DNA of 64,000 bases, from positions 14,373,742-14,437,741 of the forward strand of contig NW_024040041.1 of the NCBI RefSeq assembly GCF_014851395.1, read 5' to 3'. The notes below the pieces were generated by a model. The model was not told the origin of the DNA. It saw only the letters and a program-made list of their open reading frames with translations, and made no database searches. Each line of letters opens with the position of its first letter. Positions within the stretch are counted from its first letter, which is position 1. Shown in pieces: positions 54,231 to 64,000 of the stretch. The position numbers were made by a program, and so were the translations under genes. Source of the DNA: Micropterus salmoides. Its lineage: Eukaryota > Chordata > Actinopteri > Centrarchiformes > Centrarchidae.

Positions 54231-54733
54231 CCCTTTGCTGATCATGCTACTTTCACCAAAAACCTCACTTTGTGGAATAAGCTGGTGTCTTTTGTGCTGT
54301 GTGCTAAAGACAAGACATCCCTACTGTGATAGACAATGTTTATGTATACTTTGCAACACATTTTCACTAATTCTGCTTTAACTTTGCTGGTATTTTTGAT
54401 GATGTCTTGCTGTGCTCATTCACTTTGCTCCCAGAGCACACGTGCCTGCTTACACACACACTTGCTACTGCCTCCGGGCAGTTAGACACAGAGAGGACCA
54501 CACACACTCAGAGCTATAGAGTTTCAGCGTTGTGATCTTAACTTTACACTGTAAAATAACACTAAGTGATGACAAGAGCTATAGAGTTTTAACACTGTGA
54601 TCCTGACTTTACACTTTAAAATAATACTTTAAATGATGAACACTGCACTTAATGAAATGATGGCAATGCAATTAATGACAACAATTTAGGCTGTAATGTT
54701 CTAAAATAATTTGCGACCCATCACAACATCAAC

Positions 54734-55139
54734 ATGTTCTCTGCAGCTCTGATACTGCTGCTGGCAGCTGGATCCTGTGAGGAGCTTTCTGTGGATTCAC
54801 ACTAATAAACACATTAGAAACACTGAATAGTCAGATGAATGATGGAGATAATGTTGATTTCTGTTTCCACAGGTGTGAACAGTATTGATCTCATCCAGCC
54901 AGACACAATGGTTGTGCAGCCTAGACAGTCTTTGTCCATCACCTGTTAGGTCTCTGGTTATTCTTTGACTGCTGACAGCTATGCAACATATTCCATCAGT
55001 GGGGAGGAGCAGAGACACTTCTGCTGGAACAGTAGAACACAATAAAAGCAAATAATTTGCAGCCTGAGGACACAGCTGTGTATGACTTTGCACATTACCT
55101 CACAGTGATACAAACCACCAACAGACCTGCACAAATATT
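54734..55139 (+). pseudogene. IGHV group E pseudogene
   Basis: Exon 1 (54734-54776) encodes MFSAALILLLAAGS and a split Cys at donor GTGAGG; exon 2 starts at 54873 after TTTCCACAG. FR1 reads VNSIDLIQPDTMVVQPRQSL and SITC, and the next codon is TAG where relatives have CAG. CDR1 (SGYSLTADSYAT) is followed by a deletion of FR2 and CDR2 and a damaged FR3 (NLQPEDTAVYDFAH, with the second Cys region changed). Heptamer CACAGTG (55101-55107), 23-bp spacer, nonamer ACAAATATT (weak). No octamer was found. Clearly non-functional. Confidence 0.85.
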
Positions 55140-55970
55140 CAGCAACCTGTGAGAGACAACGTCCTACACATGTTAACAAGACATGCACAGTAACTTCCAG
55201 GAAATAGTTTACTTTCAAAATATATTTTACATATTATATATGTATACATACATGATATATTTTTAATTGTTGTGTTCTTGTATGTTGATGAAAAAGACAT
55301 TTGTTTTGTTTATGTGCAAAGCGATGGACGATACAGTCCTTGGTGTTTGCTCTTTTCTTTGCTTTTCCTTTTGTTTGATGATTTTAATGAATAGGTTTTA
55401 CATTATCCATGATTTGTGTTATTTTTAATCCCATCGGTCACAATAGTGACCATAAAAAACTTTTTCATTTATAAGGCTCTAAAAATGTTATCAATACATT
55501 TTAAGCAAATACTGAAATAATAGAGGGTCTCAATGAAACATGTGCAGTATCACATGTTTAGTCTAAACTGTCACATGACCAGAGCTGCTTAATTCCTGGT
55601 TGCACCATGAGAAAAGGATGGCTGCATCAAACCTCCCAAACAAAAGGTTAGTAAAGTATGTTAACATAAAGATAGGATGGAGAGTTTTGGTACACATTAT
55701 CTTTAAGATGTCTAGTATTACTATTTGATATTATTAATAGTATATTAATATTAATATTTATTTGCATTTACTGAACTTTCTTCAGTGTGGTCATAGAATG
55801 AGTAACCGTTTTGACGGCAGCAATAGTGACGGGTGGGGTAACACGGGGCAGGTATCCACATTCACAGTTGTTGTTGTACTATCTGCTCGGTTTTTCACTT
55901 TTAGTTTTGGGTATGTTGGCTCTAGGTGACCACCCAGACAAGGCATGCACTGTGGTATATAAAAACAAAA
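55140..55970. other. Intergenic, nothing recognised
   Basis: No V or transposon-domain signal between the group E and group A pseudogenes. Confidence 0.5.
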
Positions 55971-55975
55971 TCCCC

Positions 55976-56040
55976 CACTGTGTATTTCTGTGCCAGAGAG
56001 CAATAATAACACAAACCATCAGTAGACCTGAACAAAAACC
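55976..56040 (+). pseudogene. IGHV 3' end fragment with E-type spacer
   Basis: VYFCARE codons, then a ruined heptamer region, an ACACAAACCATCAGTAGACC spacer shared with the pseudogene at 14331, and a consensus nonamer ACAAAAACC (56032-56040). Confidence 0.7.
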
Positions 56041-56067
56041 CCTCAGTGCCTGAACACTGAGGGATTT

Positions 56068-56290
56068 TTCAGACAGCCTGCAGGGAAAGGACTGGAGTGG
56101 ATTGGAATAAGATCTACTGGATATTCATTCTACAAAGATTCACTAAAGAACAAGTTCAGTATCGACTTAGACTCTTCCACCAAAACAGTGACTCTAAATG
56201 GACAGAATGTGCAGCCTGAAAACACTGCTGTGTATTACTGTGCCAGAGATCCACAGTGAGAGACAATTACAGGAGAGTCATACAAAAACT
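56068..56290 (+). pseudogene. IGHV group A pseudogene, FR2 to RSS
   Basis: Starts inside FR2 (RQPAGKGLEWIG), continues CDR2 IRSTGYS, FR3 KNKFSIDLDSSTKTVTLNGQ and ENTAVYYCARD in an open frame. Leader, FR1 and CDR1 are absent. The RSS is intact: heptamer CACAGTG (56252-56258), 23-bp spacer, nonamer ACAAAAACT (56282-56290). Its spacer differs at one position from that of the chimeric gene at 57033, which makes this lineage the best visible donor for the chimera. Confidence 0.87.
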
Positions 56291-56514
56291 ACTTCTTCTG
56301 GCAACATTCAATTGTTTCAGTATCCCTTTTTAGTTTTTCCTTTCTGTAACTGTCAGTATTGGAAATTTTAATAGTGAGTGACTGAATATTGAGGTCTTAT
56401 TTTTATCTTAAATATAAAAATGTTTTATTTCTTGTTAAGAAAAATGATCTGTAGTAGTGTGATGAATGTGTTTAACCCTAACCCTAATAAGAGTTGTGAT
56501 TAAGGCAATGACAG

Positions 56515-56640
56515 ACAGATAGAATAGATAGATACTTTATTTGTTCCTGGGGGGACATTAACATGTCACAGCAGCAGTACACAAAGAAACAACAAAGAAT
56601 AGTGCTAAAACAAATGTCAAACACAAATACTAACATAAAA
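56515..56640 (-). repeat. Rex1-like LINE 3' tail relic
   Basis: Third copy of the TTTGTTCCTGGGGGGACA tail seen at 2165-2310, here with GATA-like units just before it. Confidence 0.55.
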
Positions 56641-56938
56641 GTAAAAAAAGTGAGCACTTCACACGTGCGTGATTGGCGAGTCCAGAGGGTTGCACCTGCA
56701 TACTACAAGTGTGTGAAATGTAGGTAATAAATTGATAAACTATTGCCAAAGTTTTCACATGAAACAGACTCTTCTTAATAATGAAGCCAATTTCATAATG
56801 TGTTTGCAGACCTATTGCACAAATTATACTGAACCACGAAAGAGGGACTTTTGGCTGAATGACTCATGTACAGAAAACATTCATCCTACAGTTTCAACAA
56901 ACAGTAACTGAGATCCAAGTCAAATTCATCTCCTCCCT

Positions 56939-57032
56939 GTGAGGAGGAGTCAATGCAAAACTCAGATGTCTTCCACCTCTACTTATCTGACTGCAGAGAG
57001 GATGACAGAGAACAGTGGACACACAGTTTAAC
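56939..57032 (+). promoter_or_regulatory. IGHV B1 promoter and 5' UTR
   Basis: B1 module, octamer-like ATGCAAAA at 56953-56960. Confidence 0.8.
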
Positions 57033-57468
57033 ATGATGGACTATAGGACAGGACTGCTGCTTTTAACTGTCTGCTGGGCAGGTGAAAAATTTCACTGATC
57101 TTATGTTTTCTTGTAATGTGTCAGTTTGTTGCATGTGATGGTTTTCTTTGCTGTCTTAACAGGTGTTGATGGTCAGACACTGACAGAATCTGAACCAGTT
57201 GTTAAAAGGCCTGGAGAATCCCACAGATTGACCTGTACAGCCTCTGGATTCACATTCAGCAGCTACCGTATGAGCTGGATCAGACAGGCTCCTGGAAAAG
57301 GACTAGATTGGATCGCTTATATAAGCACATCTAGTTCTCCTATCTATTACTCCCAGTCAGTCCAGGGTAGATTCATCATCTCCAGAGATGACTCCAGCAG
57401 TAAGCTCTATCTACAGATGAACAATCTGAAGACCGAGGACACAGCAGTGTATTACTGTGCCAGAGAGA
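57033..57468 (+). CDS. IGHV segment, B1/A chimera, intact
   Basis: Exon 1 (57033-57081) encodes MMDYRTGLLLLTVCWA and a split Gly at donor GTGAAA; exon 2 (57163-57468) follows acceptor TTAACAG. FR1 TESEPVVKRPG, Cys in HRLTCTASGFTF, CDR1 SSYRMS, core Trp in SWIRQAPGKGLDW, CDR2 ISTSSSPI, FR3 GRFIISRDDSSSKLYLQMNN. The end EDTAVYYCARE and the RSS are A type. Two mild framework changes (LEW to LDW, FTIS to FIIS) should not prevent folding. With 46190 it forms a duplicated pair that shares the same breakpoint and downstream flank. Confidence 0.93.
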
Positions 57469-57507
57469 CACAGTGAGAGACAATAACAGGAGAGTCATAC
57501 AAAAACT
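57469..57507 (+). other. A-type RSS on a B1 gene
   Basis: Heptamer CACAGTG (57469-57475), 23-bp spacer (57476-57498), nonamer ACAAAAACT (57499-57507). The spacer matches the group A pseudogene at 56259-56281 at 22 of 23 positions. Confidence 0.94.
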
Positions 57508-58030
57508 ACTTCCTCTATTTAGCACTACTGAGTACATTCAGTATTATAACATTATCAGTATATTTAATTTCCACTACCACTGTGTTTGAAAGTAAACATA
57601 AATGTTAACAGTACTGTAAAGAGTCAACACTTTCTGTCATTTTAGGGTGCAACATGAAATTAGTAACACACTCCAACATTAAGCAGAGGTGTTTTCCAGG
57701 CGGGGATGAATGTGTTCACACTGCACAGACAATATCAAAACACAAATTACTTTAAGTGGACATGGTATGCTGATAGTGTTAATTGGATTTCAGTTCTATT
57801 TTTTTAGCCTAATGAACAAGGATGTTCTCAGTTGATAGTGTATTAAATTCATTTGTAAACAACATGAGTATATAAAAATAAAATTGATAAGAACAGAGAA
57901 ATATTTTACTTACAGAGAGCTTTTCAAGATCCACAGACACTTTACATGGCAAATACAGAAACTAAATAAAACTTTCCGGTTGTACATGGTAGCTCAATAT
58001 ACAGTATCACACAGTGATTTGAACTTCCAG
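57508..58030. other. Duplicated downstream flank, no gene
   Basis: Counterpart of 46677-47300. Confidence 0.65.
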
Positions 58031-58034
58031 TGAC

Positions 58035-58125
58035 CAGTAAATGCTCCGTATTTGTACAGCGCCTTTCTAGTCTTTTCAAACACTCAAAGTGCTTTTACAC
58101 TAAATTACATTCACCCCCACACTGT
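58035..58125 (-). repeat. Fragment of the SINE-like repeat
   Basis: AATGCTCCGTA, TTTGTACAGC and CTTTCTAGTCTTTTC match 7405-7490, the tail half of the tRNA-like SINE; the head is absent. Confidence 0.6.
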
Positions 58126-59050
58126 ATGTATTTTTTTATATTTTTTTTTGAGGAAACAGCAAATTTACACTGTTATACAAGGAGAGGGACTGATTATACA
58201 GGGCCCCAATGGACGGAGGTCCCTTTAAAATCCTGGAATGAAAACTTTGTTTTTGTTTGCAATGTTAAATTTTTAAGCAAGTAGTTTCAAACTAAATAAA
58301 AAGCGTCTGAATAAATCAGTTGGGAGACTGAACTTTGTATATCCCTCCAAAAAAAATTAAAAGTAGTGGAGGCCACTCTTACCATTTCTAAAAGACGCAA
58401 AATGGTTTAGCAGAGCAGAGTGACGCTGATGCTGGAGCATCAACATGCTTTGTCAAGTCTTTCCCCAAGCACGGGAAATTAAGGTCCCAAAAAAGAAAGA
58501 AAAGAGTAAGGACGCAAAGTGAAGGAAAATAACTGCCAGCTTATTTCTTTCAAAAGAAAGGTGATCACAGTCACAACTAGCAGTTAAAGAATGGTTTAAG
58601 CTAATATCAGCAGTTTAGATTGAAGGCAGGTATCTAGTGCAGTCTTGTTCCCTTGTCTTTTATTATGCAGTACTGTACAGTTAGCAATTTCTCAATGTCC
58701 GGCTATGACAACTAAGAAGGATTTTTTTTTACCAGCGTTGTACCTTATACCTTGAGAATGATATATGCGTCAATAAACGATAATGCTAATTTGGCTTGAT
58801 ACTCATAGCAAACCTCATTTAATCATAGTAAAATAGTTGTAGGATACAGTTTGTTGAGAAAAGAGTTGAAATGTGGTGAGATTTCAAACTGTGCAGACTT
58901 AAGCACAAATAACAGATTATTACTACTTGTTTAATTGTGATAAGAATGGGTCATTAGTGACTACCCTAAACACCATGTGTACAGTTGTTAGCTCCATTAT
59001 TTCCATTATTTGTCAACATTTTTCAAAAGATGAGTGAGAGACAGGGACCA
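58126..59050. other. Intergenic, nothing recognised
   Basis: No V, RSS or transposon-domain signal. Confidence 0.45.
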
Positions 59051-59052
59051 AG

Positions 59053-59589
59053 GCCCCATCCACACTACTCCGTTTTAGTTTACAAACGGAGAATTAAAAC
59101 GAATACGATCTCCATCCACACCAGCGTTTCCGCTGCATTTTGGAGTTGATCTCCGTCTACATTAAAACGACTGAAAACGCACAGCTAGGAGCCGTTCAGG
59201 TGCACTGGGCATGCGCGTGCCAGTGTAAACATGAAGCAGATGGTCTGTTCCGTAGTTACAGAAGATTTGGCAAAAAATAATTAAATACAGACTAAGCATC
59301 AGACCAGTTTTTTTTTTTGTTGCATGGATCAATAAACATATGTAACACATGTAACACAGGAGTGTGGCGTCAGAAAACAGACTGGGAGTTGTTGCAAAGT
59401 AAATGGCGACATGCACAGTACAAGTGTAGGCAGATGAGTATTATTTGCAAAACGCAAAACAGGGTCAGCAGCGTTTCCAAACTTCTCGGTTTTAGGTCTT
59501 CGTTTTCATCGTTGTAGTCTGGACGGGGAGGTGCAAACGTAGCAAAAGGTCTCCGTTTTAATTCGAAAACGCAGTAGTGTGGATGGGGC
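59053..59589. mobile_element. Non-autonomous TIR DNA transposon
   Basis: The ends GCCCCATCCACACTACT (59053) and AGTAGTGTGGATGGGGC (to 59589) are perfectly complementary over 17 bases except one position (the left continues CCGTTTTAG, the right GAAAACGC), flanked on both sides by CCAAG. CpG-containing, 537 bp, without a transposase. Confidence 0.75.
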
Positions 59590-59644
59590 CCAAGAGAGGA
59601 AGGGGGCCCACAGAGACTGCTTGTATATAGAGCCCAGAAATTTG

Positions 59645-60015
59645 TGCTACATGCCTGGTCAAAAGAGAAGGAATGAGTGAGCAGGTGACCAGCTGAGAAT
59701 CCATTTGCAGCCACTTGGGTGTATCAGAAAGCTTCCTTGTTTGAGGGAACTGATCTTGCTAATAAATCAGGGCTCTGACATTAGCTGCCCAGTGAAATCC
59801 CCACACTTTTTTACATTTTAGTAAGTGAGTCTTGGAGACATTATGATTGAATTATAGTTTTAGAGAAAATGCTTAATTGGAACTTTACATTTTAAACAAG
59901 TACATGAACCCAGGGAGCAACACAGTCACAATTAGTTAGTTAATCACATTTAAACACCCTAGAGAAAGTGGCAAAGACCTCCAAAAATCAATGCCCTGAA
60001 TGAAAACCTGCTTAA
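59645..60015 (-). mobile_element. L1-like LINE ORF2 fragment
   Basis: Diverged copy of 47480-47890 (shared GGGCTCTGACATTAGCTGCC and GGCAAAGACCTCCAAAAATC stretches), same orientation. Confidence 0.6.
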
Positions 60016-60196
60016 AGCCTTATTCCAAAATGGATGAAATTCATTATTTTCCTCAATTCTACAATACCCCATAATAACAACGTGATTGATGTTTGTTAGA
60101 AATCTATTTTTGTTTTTTTTTAAAGCACAGCCTTTGCTATGACACTCAAAACTGAGCTCAGGTCACACACCTGTCTAAAGTCCCACAGTGCATGTC

Positions 60197-60320
60197 CAAG
60201 CAGGTTTACCATCTTCAGAGGCAGCTGCATGCAGCTGTATCTGCAGATAAACAGTCTGAAGACTGAAGATTCTGCTGTTTATTATTGTGCTTGAGACTCA
60301 GAGACTTGCAAAATCCTACA
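60197..60320 (+). pseudogene. IGHV group B FR3 fragment
   Basis: SKQVYHL-type remnants: a QVYHL-like start is not clear, but GRFTIF, LYLQINSLKTEDSAVYYCA are readable, then a TGA stop in place of Arg. The RSS spacer is collapsed as in 2536 and 23467, with a partial nonamer (GCAAAATCC). It retains the FR3 start, so it does not carry the 5' UTR-FR3 deletion. Confidence 0.75.
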
Positions 60321-61200
60321 GGACTCATCTTTACTGCATTTATCTGATATGGCTGATATCATTATTTCAAATAGTCAGAGAAAATGATTCTATACAGTTA
60401 TACCAAACACTGTGAGAAACCCTAATGTTTGATTGGAAAAAACATTTCTAGGCGGAAATATGAATGTAGAAATGAAATTACTAAATCTGCATCTTGCTTG
60501 TTCCATAACAGAGCTTCATTAAAACAACTCCTCAGAGAAGACATTAGCTGAGCAATAAACAACATTTATAGTTCAGTGGTTTCAAATGTCCAATGTCAGA
60601 TTTAAACGGAGTGTGGACTGTTAGCTGGAGAGGTGTTCACCTCCTGGGCCGTGCCGAGCGGGGCCTTGAGCAAGCCCCTGAACCCCCAACCGCTGGGGCC
60701 GCCTTACCAAGTGGTAGCCCACTCGCTCTGACATCTCTCCATGTGTTGTTGCTGTAGGTCCTGTTTGTGCATTTCAGACCTGTTAAAAATACTAACAACA
60801 GAGTGAAAACATTTAGTTTCCCCTCGTGGGATTCTTATTCCATTCTTCTTCCAAAAGAGCCCTTCCATATACATTATTTGATAGATAAACCAGCAGATCT
60901 TTTCATGTTTGCTACAGCTGTAAGTTTCTTGCATATCGTCACACAGGTTTCAGTTCCAAAGTGTTGATTTCCTTTTTTATTTTATTTTTTTAAATAATGA
61001 AACCTTTTAACGTCTAAAATCCAACCAGCTGCAGTATTAGTATTAGATTATCTTGCTTTCACCTCACTTGTTTTTACAGCAACAAATAAACAAACATGAA
61101 AAATAATAAATCAATTGATCTTTCAATTATAACCAAATCACGTAATAAACTGTTAGGTAGACTACATTCCTTAATTTTTATGATTCAATTATCTTTTTTC
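60321..61200. other. Duplicated intergenic block, no gene
   Basis: Copy of 2750-3180 and 23665-24050, with an unrelated insertion near 60605-60860 that shows nothing recognisable. Confidence 0.6.
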
Positions 61201-61211
61201 AAGTTATATAC

Positions 61212-61572
61212 CAGTGTTTCCCAAAGAATGACACTGTAACTGTGGCGCACGATGGGGAGGGGTGTGCGTGCAGTCGATATTGACTACCAGCTATACAGCG
61301 TGCTAGCATCGAAAACCCAGGTGTTTTCTAACAATAACTTAGCTGTCCTTATTAGCTAGGCTGCTTACATGCTTGCTAATAATTTTTTAAAGCTGGGTCT
61401 ACGACATTGACAGTGTTGTGTTGGAAAGATTTGTGCAGCAGTGTTCATGAGGGAGAGAGTGAGAGAAGGACAAGCGAGAGGATGTTCTGAGAGACTGCAC
61501 TACGTTGTATGAATGTGGCAGTCAGCATTGATATTGTGGCGGCCGCTACAAATAAATGAACATATGGGAAAC
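61212..61572. mobile_element. hAT-like MITE
   Basis: Starts CAGTGTTTCCCA and ends TGGGAAACATG; the longest of the three family members, with the GTGGCGGCCGCTACAAATAA motif near its right end. Confidence 0.75.
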
Positions 61573-62356
61573 ATGGACAAAATTGTTGGTACCCTTCCAT
61601 TAAATAGAGAACACAATGGTCCCTGAAATAATGTGAAAGTGACAAAAGTAATATAAAAAATATAATTTGATTTCAATCATAAATATGATTGAAATCAGAC
61701 ATTGCTTTTGAATTGTGGTTCAACAGAATTATTTTTTTTAAAAACTGATGAAACTGGCCTGGACAAAAATGATGTTAACTCTGGAAATAATCTGACCATA
61801 GGGACATGTTTAACTGAGGTGTGTCCTGTAATTAGCACCGCTTGCTCTTTGAGCCAAACTGGAAGACGACCGAGGAGGACACTACTGTTGAAAGCAGAAA
61901 GCAAATCATTAGACTAAATCGTTTTTGAACTTGAATGCAGTACTCAGACTCAGAGTTGGTGAATCGAAACAGGGTTTTATTAACAATATACTGGATGTGA
62001 GATGCTGGGTTCAGGGAGTGGGTGGTCCAGGGGCAGCATAATAATCCAGGAAGGGGGAAGTCCGCAGGGTATGACTCCCCATTCCCGGGTGTGCATGAGC
62101 AGGAGTGAAGTAGTTGCAAGAGCTGGCCCAGGTGGGGAGATCGGTAACATGTGTCTATGATCTGGCGCTGAGGGGAGGCAAGGACCCGGTATAAGAGGCA
62201 GAGCATAATGAGGCTGATGGCTGGCAGCTGGTAACAGGCTCCTGCACACCTGCCTCCACTCCTGCAAAAAAGGGACACACACACACACACACACACCCCT
62301 AGTGACCATTTTGGGTTTTTCTTTCTTTAATGGAAGGGTACCAACAATTTTTTCAA
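61573..62356. mobile_element. Tc1/mariner-type non-autonomous element
   Basis: The left end TGGACAAAATTGTTGGTACC and the right end GGGTACCAACAATTTTTTCA are near-perfect complements, the usual terminal pattern of a vertebrate mariner family. An unrelated 350-bp stretch (about 61925-62285) with its own (CA)n run appears inserted inside. No transposase frame. Confidence 0.75.
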
Positions 62357-62639
62357 CATCTGTAATATAAAAACGGAAATGTTCTGTTTGAAAATGTCTG
62401 TTTTCTTATGTGATGTTTTATCCAATGTAGATGGCATTCAGTTATTATTATTATTATTATTATTAATTGTTATACAATAAATCTAAACTCTAACCGAATT
62501 AAAACATCTAATTTGTGTATAAATGTTGAAAAACTTGAAAAGCATCTTCATAATTAGATCATAATTATAATTTAGAATATAAAACAATGATGTGATATAT
62601 GGTTTTCCCGAGATCTGTGAGATGTGGTGTGTTTCTCTG

Positions 62640-62754
62640 TGAGGAGGAGTCAATGCAAAACTCTGATCTCTACATATGTGTTGCAGAGTGAAGGACAGAG
62701 ACTGAATCACTGACATTTACACTGTAGACTGGACAGAGACAACAGGATGTTAAA
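62640..62754 (+). promoter_or_regulatory. IGHV B2 promoter region
   Basis: B-type GAGGAGGAGTCA context with ATGCAAAA at 62653-62660; closely matches the B2 promoter at 13561. Confidence 0.7.
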
Positions 62755-63186
62755 ATGATCAGACCTGATTATTTGGGTGTTTTTCTCATCCTGTCTATTA
62801 ACTGGGCAGGTAAGATCAATGAATCTCTTTATTGGAAAGATGCTGATAATATTAACTAATGACCTGTTTAAATATCTGCAGGTACTGAGGCTCAACCACT
62901 GACAGAATCTGAACCAGTGGTTAAAAGGCCTGGAGAATCCCACAGACTGACCTGTACATATTCAGGGTTTGATGCCCATTACTGGAACGCTTGGATCAGA
63001 CAGGCTGCTGGAAAGGGACTGGAGTGGGTTACAACTAGGGGATAGTAGCGACAAATACTACTCCCAGTCAGTCCTGGGAAGGTTTACCATCTCCAGAGAC
63101 AACAGCAGACAGCAGGTGTATCTGCAGATGAACAGTCTGAAGACTGAAGATTCTGCTGTTTATTATTGTGCTTGAGACTCACAGTG
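62755..63186 (+). pseudogene. IGHV group B2 pseudogene, frameshift in CDR2
   Basis: Exon 1 (62755-62809) encodes MIRPDYLGVFLILSINWA with an intact donor; exon 2 starts at 62882. FR1 TEAQPLTESEPVVKRPG, LTCTYSGF and AWIRQAAGKGLEWVTT are fine, then bases are missing in CDR2 so that TAG TAG follows. FR3 continues in another frame (GRFTISRDNSRQQVYLQMNS, DSAVYYCA) and the terminal Arg codon is TGA. The heptamer CACAGTG is intact (63180-63186) but no nonamer is found 23 bp on. The damage is light and recent compared with 24983. Confidence 0.88.
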
Positions 63187-63209
63187 ACTGGAGTTGGATG
63201 AGCAGTAAT

Positions 63210-63815
63210 TTTTGTTCCTGAGAAATATTTGTAGTAAACATTAAACACACAAAAAGCACAAAATAAATCACTTCTCATAAAACAGCAGCAGCACAACAAC
63301 GAGACAGCTCAACAATCTCTTTGCTGTAATTAAACTACTACAAACACTATACCTTTTGACAAATTAAGTAAATTATGTAGAATGTAAAGTGAGTCATATC
63401 AATAACTCACTCATCGTCAACCACTTATCCTGTGGAAGGAGTGGAAGGAGACTAGAGCCAATCCCAGCTGACATCAGCCAGGAGTCATTAGATCACAATG
63501 TTGCAGTTTCTTTTATAAAATCACTAGAGGGCAGTCAGTGTCAAGTTTCTCTCTCCTCTGTTTCTAAAAGGAGACACTCAGATCTGGTGTTCTCATTGAT
63601 CTTAACTGACTGACACTTGAACCCTGGACTGAACTAAAGCTTAACACTCCTGCTGCTCATGTACACTGGATACTGTGATAGTTGATACTTTTCTACTCTA
63701 AACAAAAGTCATGTGTTAACTTGACTTCATTTTGATTAGTAAAGTTTGACTAAGGTGTTTACGATCAGCAGCGACTGGAACTCCATCTTTCAGTCAGTTC
63801 ATTGCAGCAGACGAC
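63210..63815. other. Intergenic; duplicate of 16790-16970
   Basis: 63620-63790 matches 16795-16970 (CCTGGACTGAACTAAA and TTTACGATCAGCAGCGACTGG stretches). No gene before the FR3 relic at 63821. Confidence 0.55.
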
Positions 63816-63820
63816 GTAGA

Positions 63821-63874
63821 TCTCAAGATAAACAGCAGAAAGCCTGAAGGAACTGCCATGTCTTTCTGTGCTTG
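63821..63874 (+). pseudogene. Possible V FR3 relic
   Basis: LKINSRKPEGTAMSFCA followed by a stop aligns with the V FR3 end (LQINSLKPEDTAVYYCA). No RSS follows. The fit over 17 residues is suggestive only. Confidence 0.4.
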
Positions 63875-64000
63875 ATGAACAACTAATCTGCAGTAAGAAC
63901 CATTTTCTTGGATTTGAGTAAAAACTCACTGGGCTGATAGACCCTGATGTGATTAACATCTTTAGATCATTCAAAATGATACAAAACCACTTATACCACT
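63875..64000. other. Window end, nothing recognised
   Basis: Short AT-rich end of the window without V or RSS motifs. Confidence 0.5.

Noticed and set aside
1..64000. D, J or constant-region exons
   Set aside because: No 12-bp-spacer RSS pair, no WGxG J motif with donor, and no constant immunoglobulin domain was seen on either strand.
1..64000. CRISPR arrays, operons, bacterial promoters
   Set aside because: The window is eukaryotic, with introns and vertebrate transposons; no regularly spaced direct repeats were seen.

Overview
The window is vertebrate genomic DNA, best explained as part of the immunoglobulin heavy-chain variable (IGHV) array of a spiny-rayed (percomorph-like) teleost fish. 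It contains many short two-exon V segments, each with a leader exon ending GTGAGT/GTAAGA-like, a phase-1 intron of roughly 80-120 bp, a V exon with the Cys-Trp-Cys immunoglobulin pattern, and a heptamer-23-nonamer recombination signal (RSS). The space between them is filled with teleost-type transposons (Rex1/L2-like and L1-like LINEs, Gypsy LTR elements, hAT, PIF/Harbinger and mariner DNA elements). The species cannot be named from sequence alone. All V segments lie on the + strand. No D, J or constant exons were seen, so these should lie beyond the right edge.

Seven V segments look intact: 1455-1885, 13684-14128, 16296-16728, 22088-22515, 46190-46637, 51808-52239 and 57033-57468. I sort all V sequences into local groups. 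A: leader MFSVALLLLLAAG, FR1 CEQLTQPASVTVQPGQ. B1: leader MMDYRTGLLLLTVCWAG, FR1 TESEPVVKRPGESHRLTC. B2: leader MIR.DYLGVFLILS, same FR1 as B1. C: leader MINTLTLLLVALSLPC. D: leader MTVVQSVPLLALIS. E: leader MFSAALILLLAAGSC. Groups C, D and E are represented only by broken copies. At least 18 further pseudogenes or fragments are present, ranging from single-frameshift copies to bare FR3 ends that still carry an RSS.

Layout: 1-3700 group A gene plus B fragments; 3.8-13 kb transposon debris (Gypsy with integrase before reverse transcriptase, SINE, LINE); 13-18.4 kb C fragment, B2 gene, A pseudogene, B1 gene and an A pseudogene split by nested DNA transposons and ended by a LINE; 19-21 kb LINE and MITE debris; 21.2-27.4 kb a second copy of the left block (A gene, truncated B, C, B2 fragments) with a perfect 88-bp inverted repeat; 27.4-46 kb a V-poor desert with two head-to-tail L1-like elements, a solo LTR and a Harbinger element; 46-58 kb three intact B1 genes mixed with D, E and A pseudogenes; 58-64 kb DNA transposons and a third degenerate copy of the B2 block.

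The array has grown by block duplication. Two intact B1 genes (46 kb, 57 kb) are chimeras: a B-type promoter, leader and FR1-FR3 joined to an A-type FR3 end and RSS. The intact genes would supply exons to V(D)J recombination in B cells; the orphan V 3' ends with good RSSs may still be cut by RAG without giving a product.
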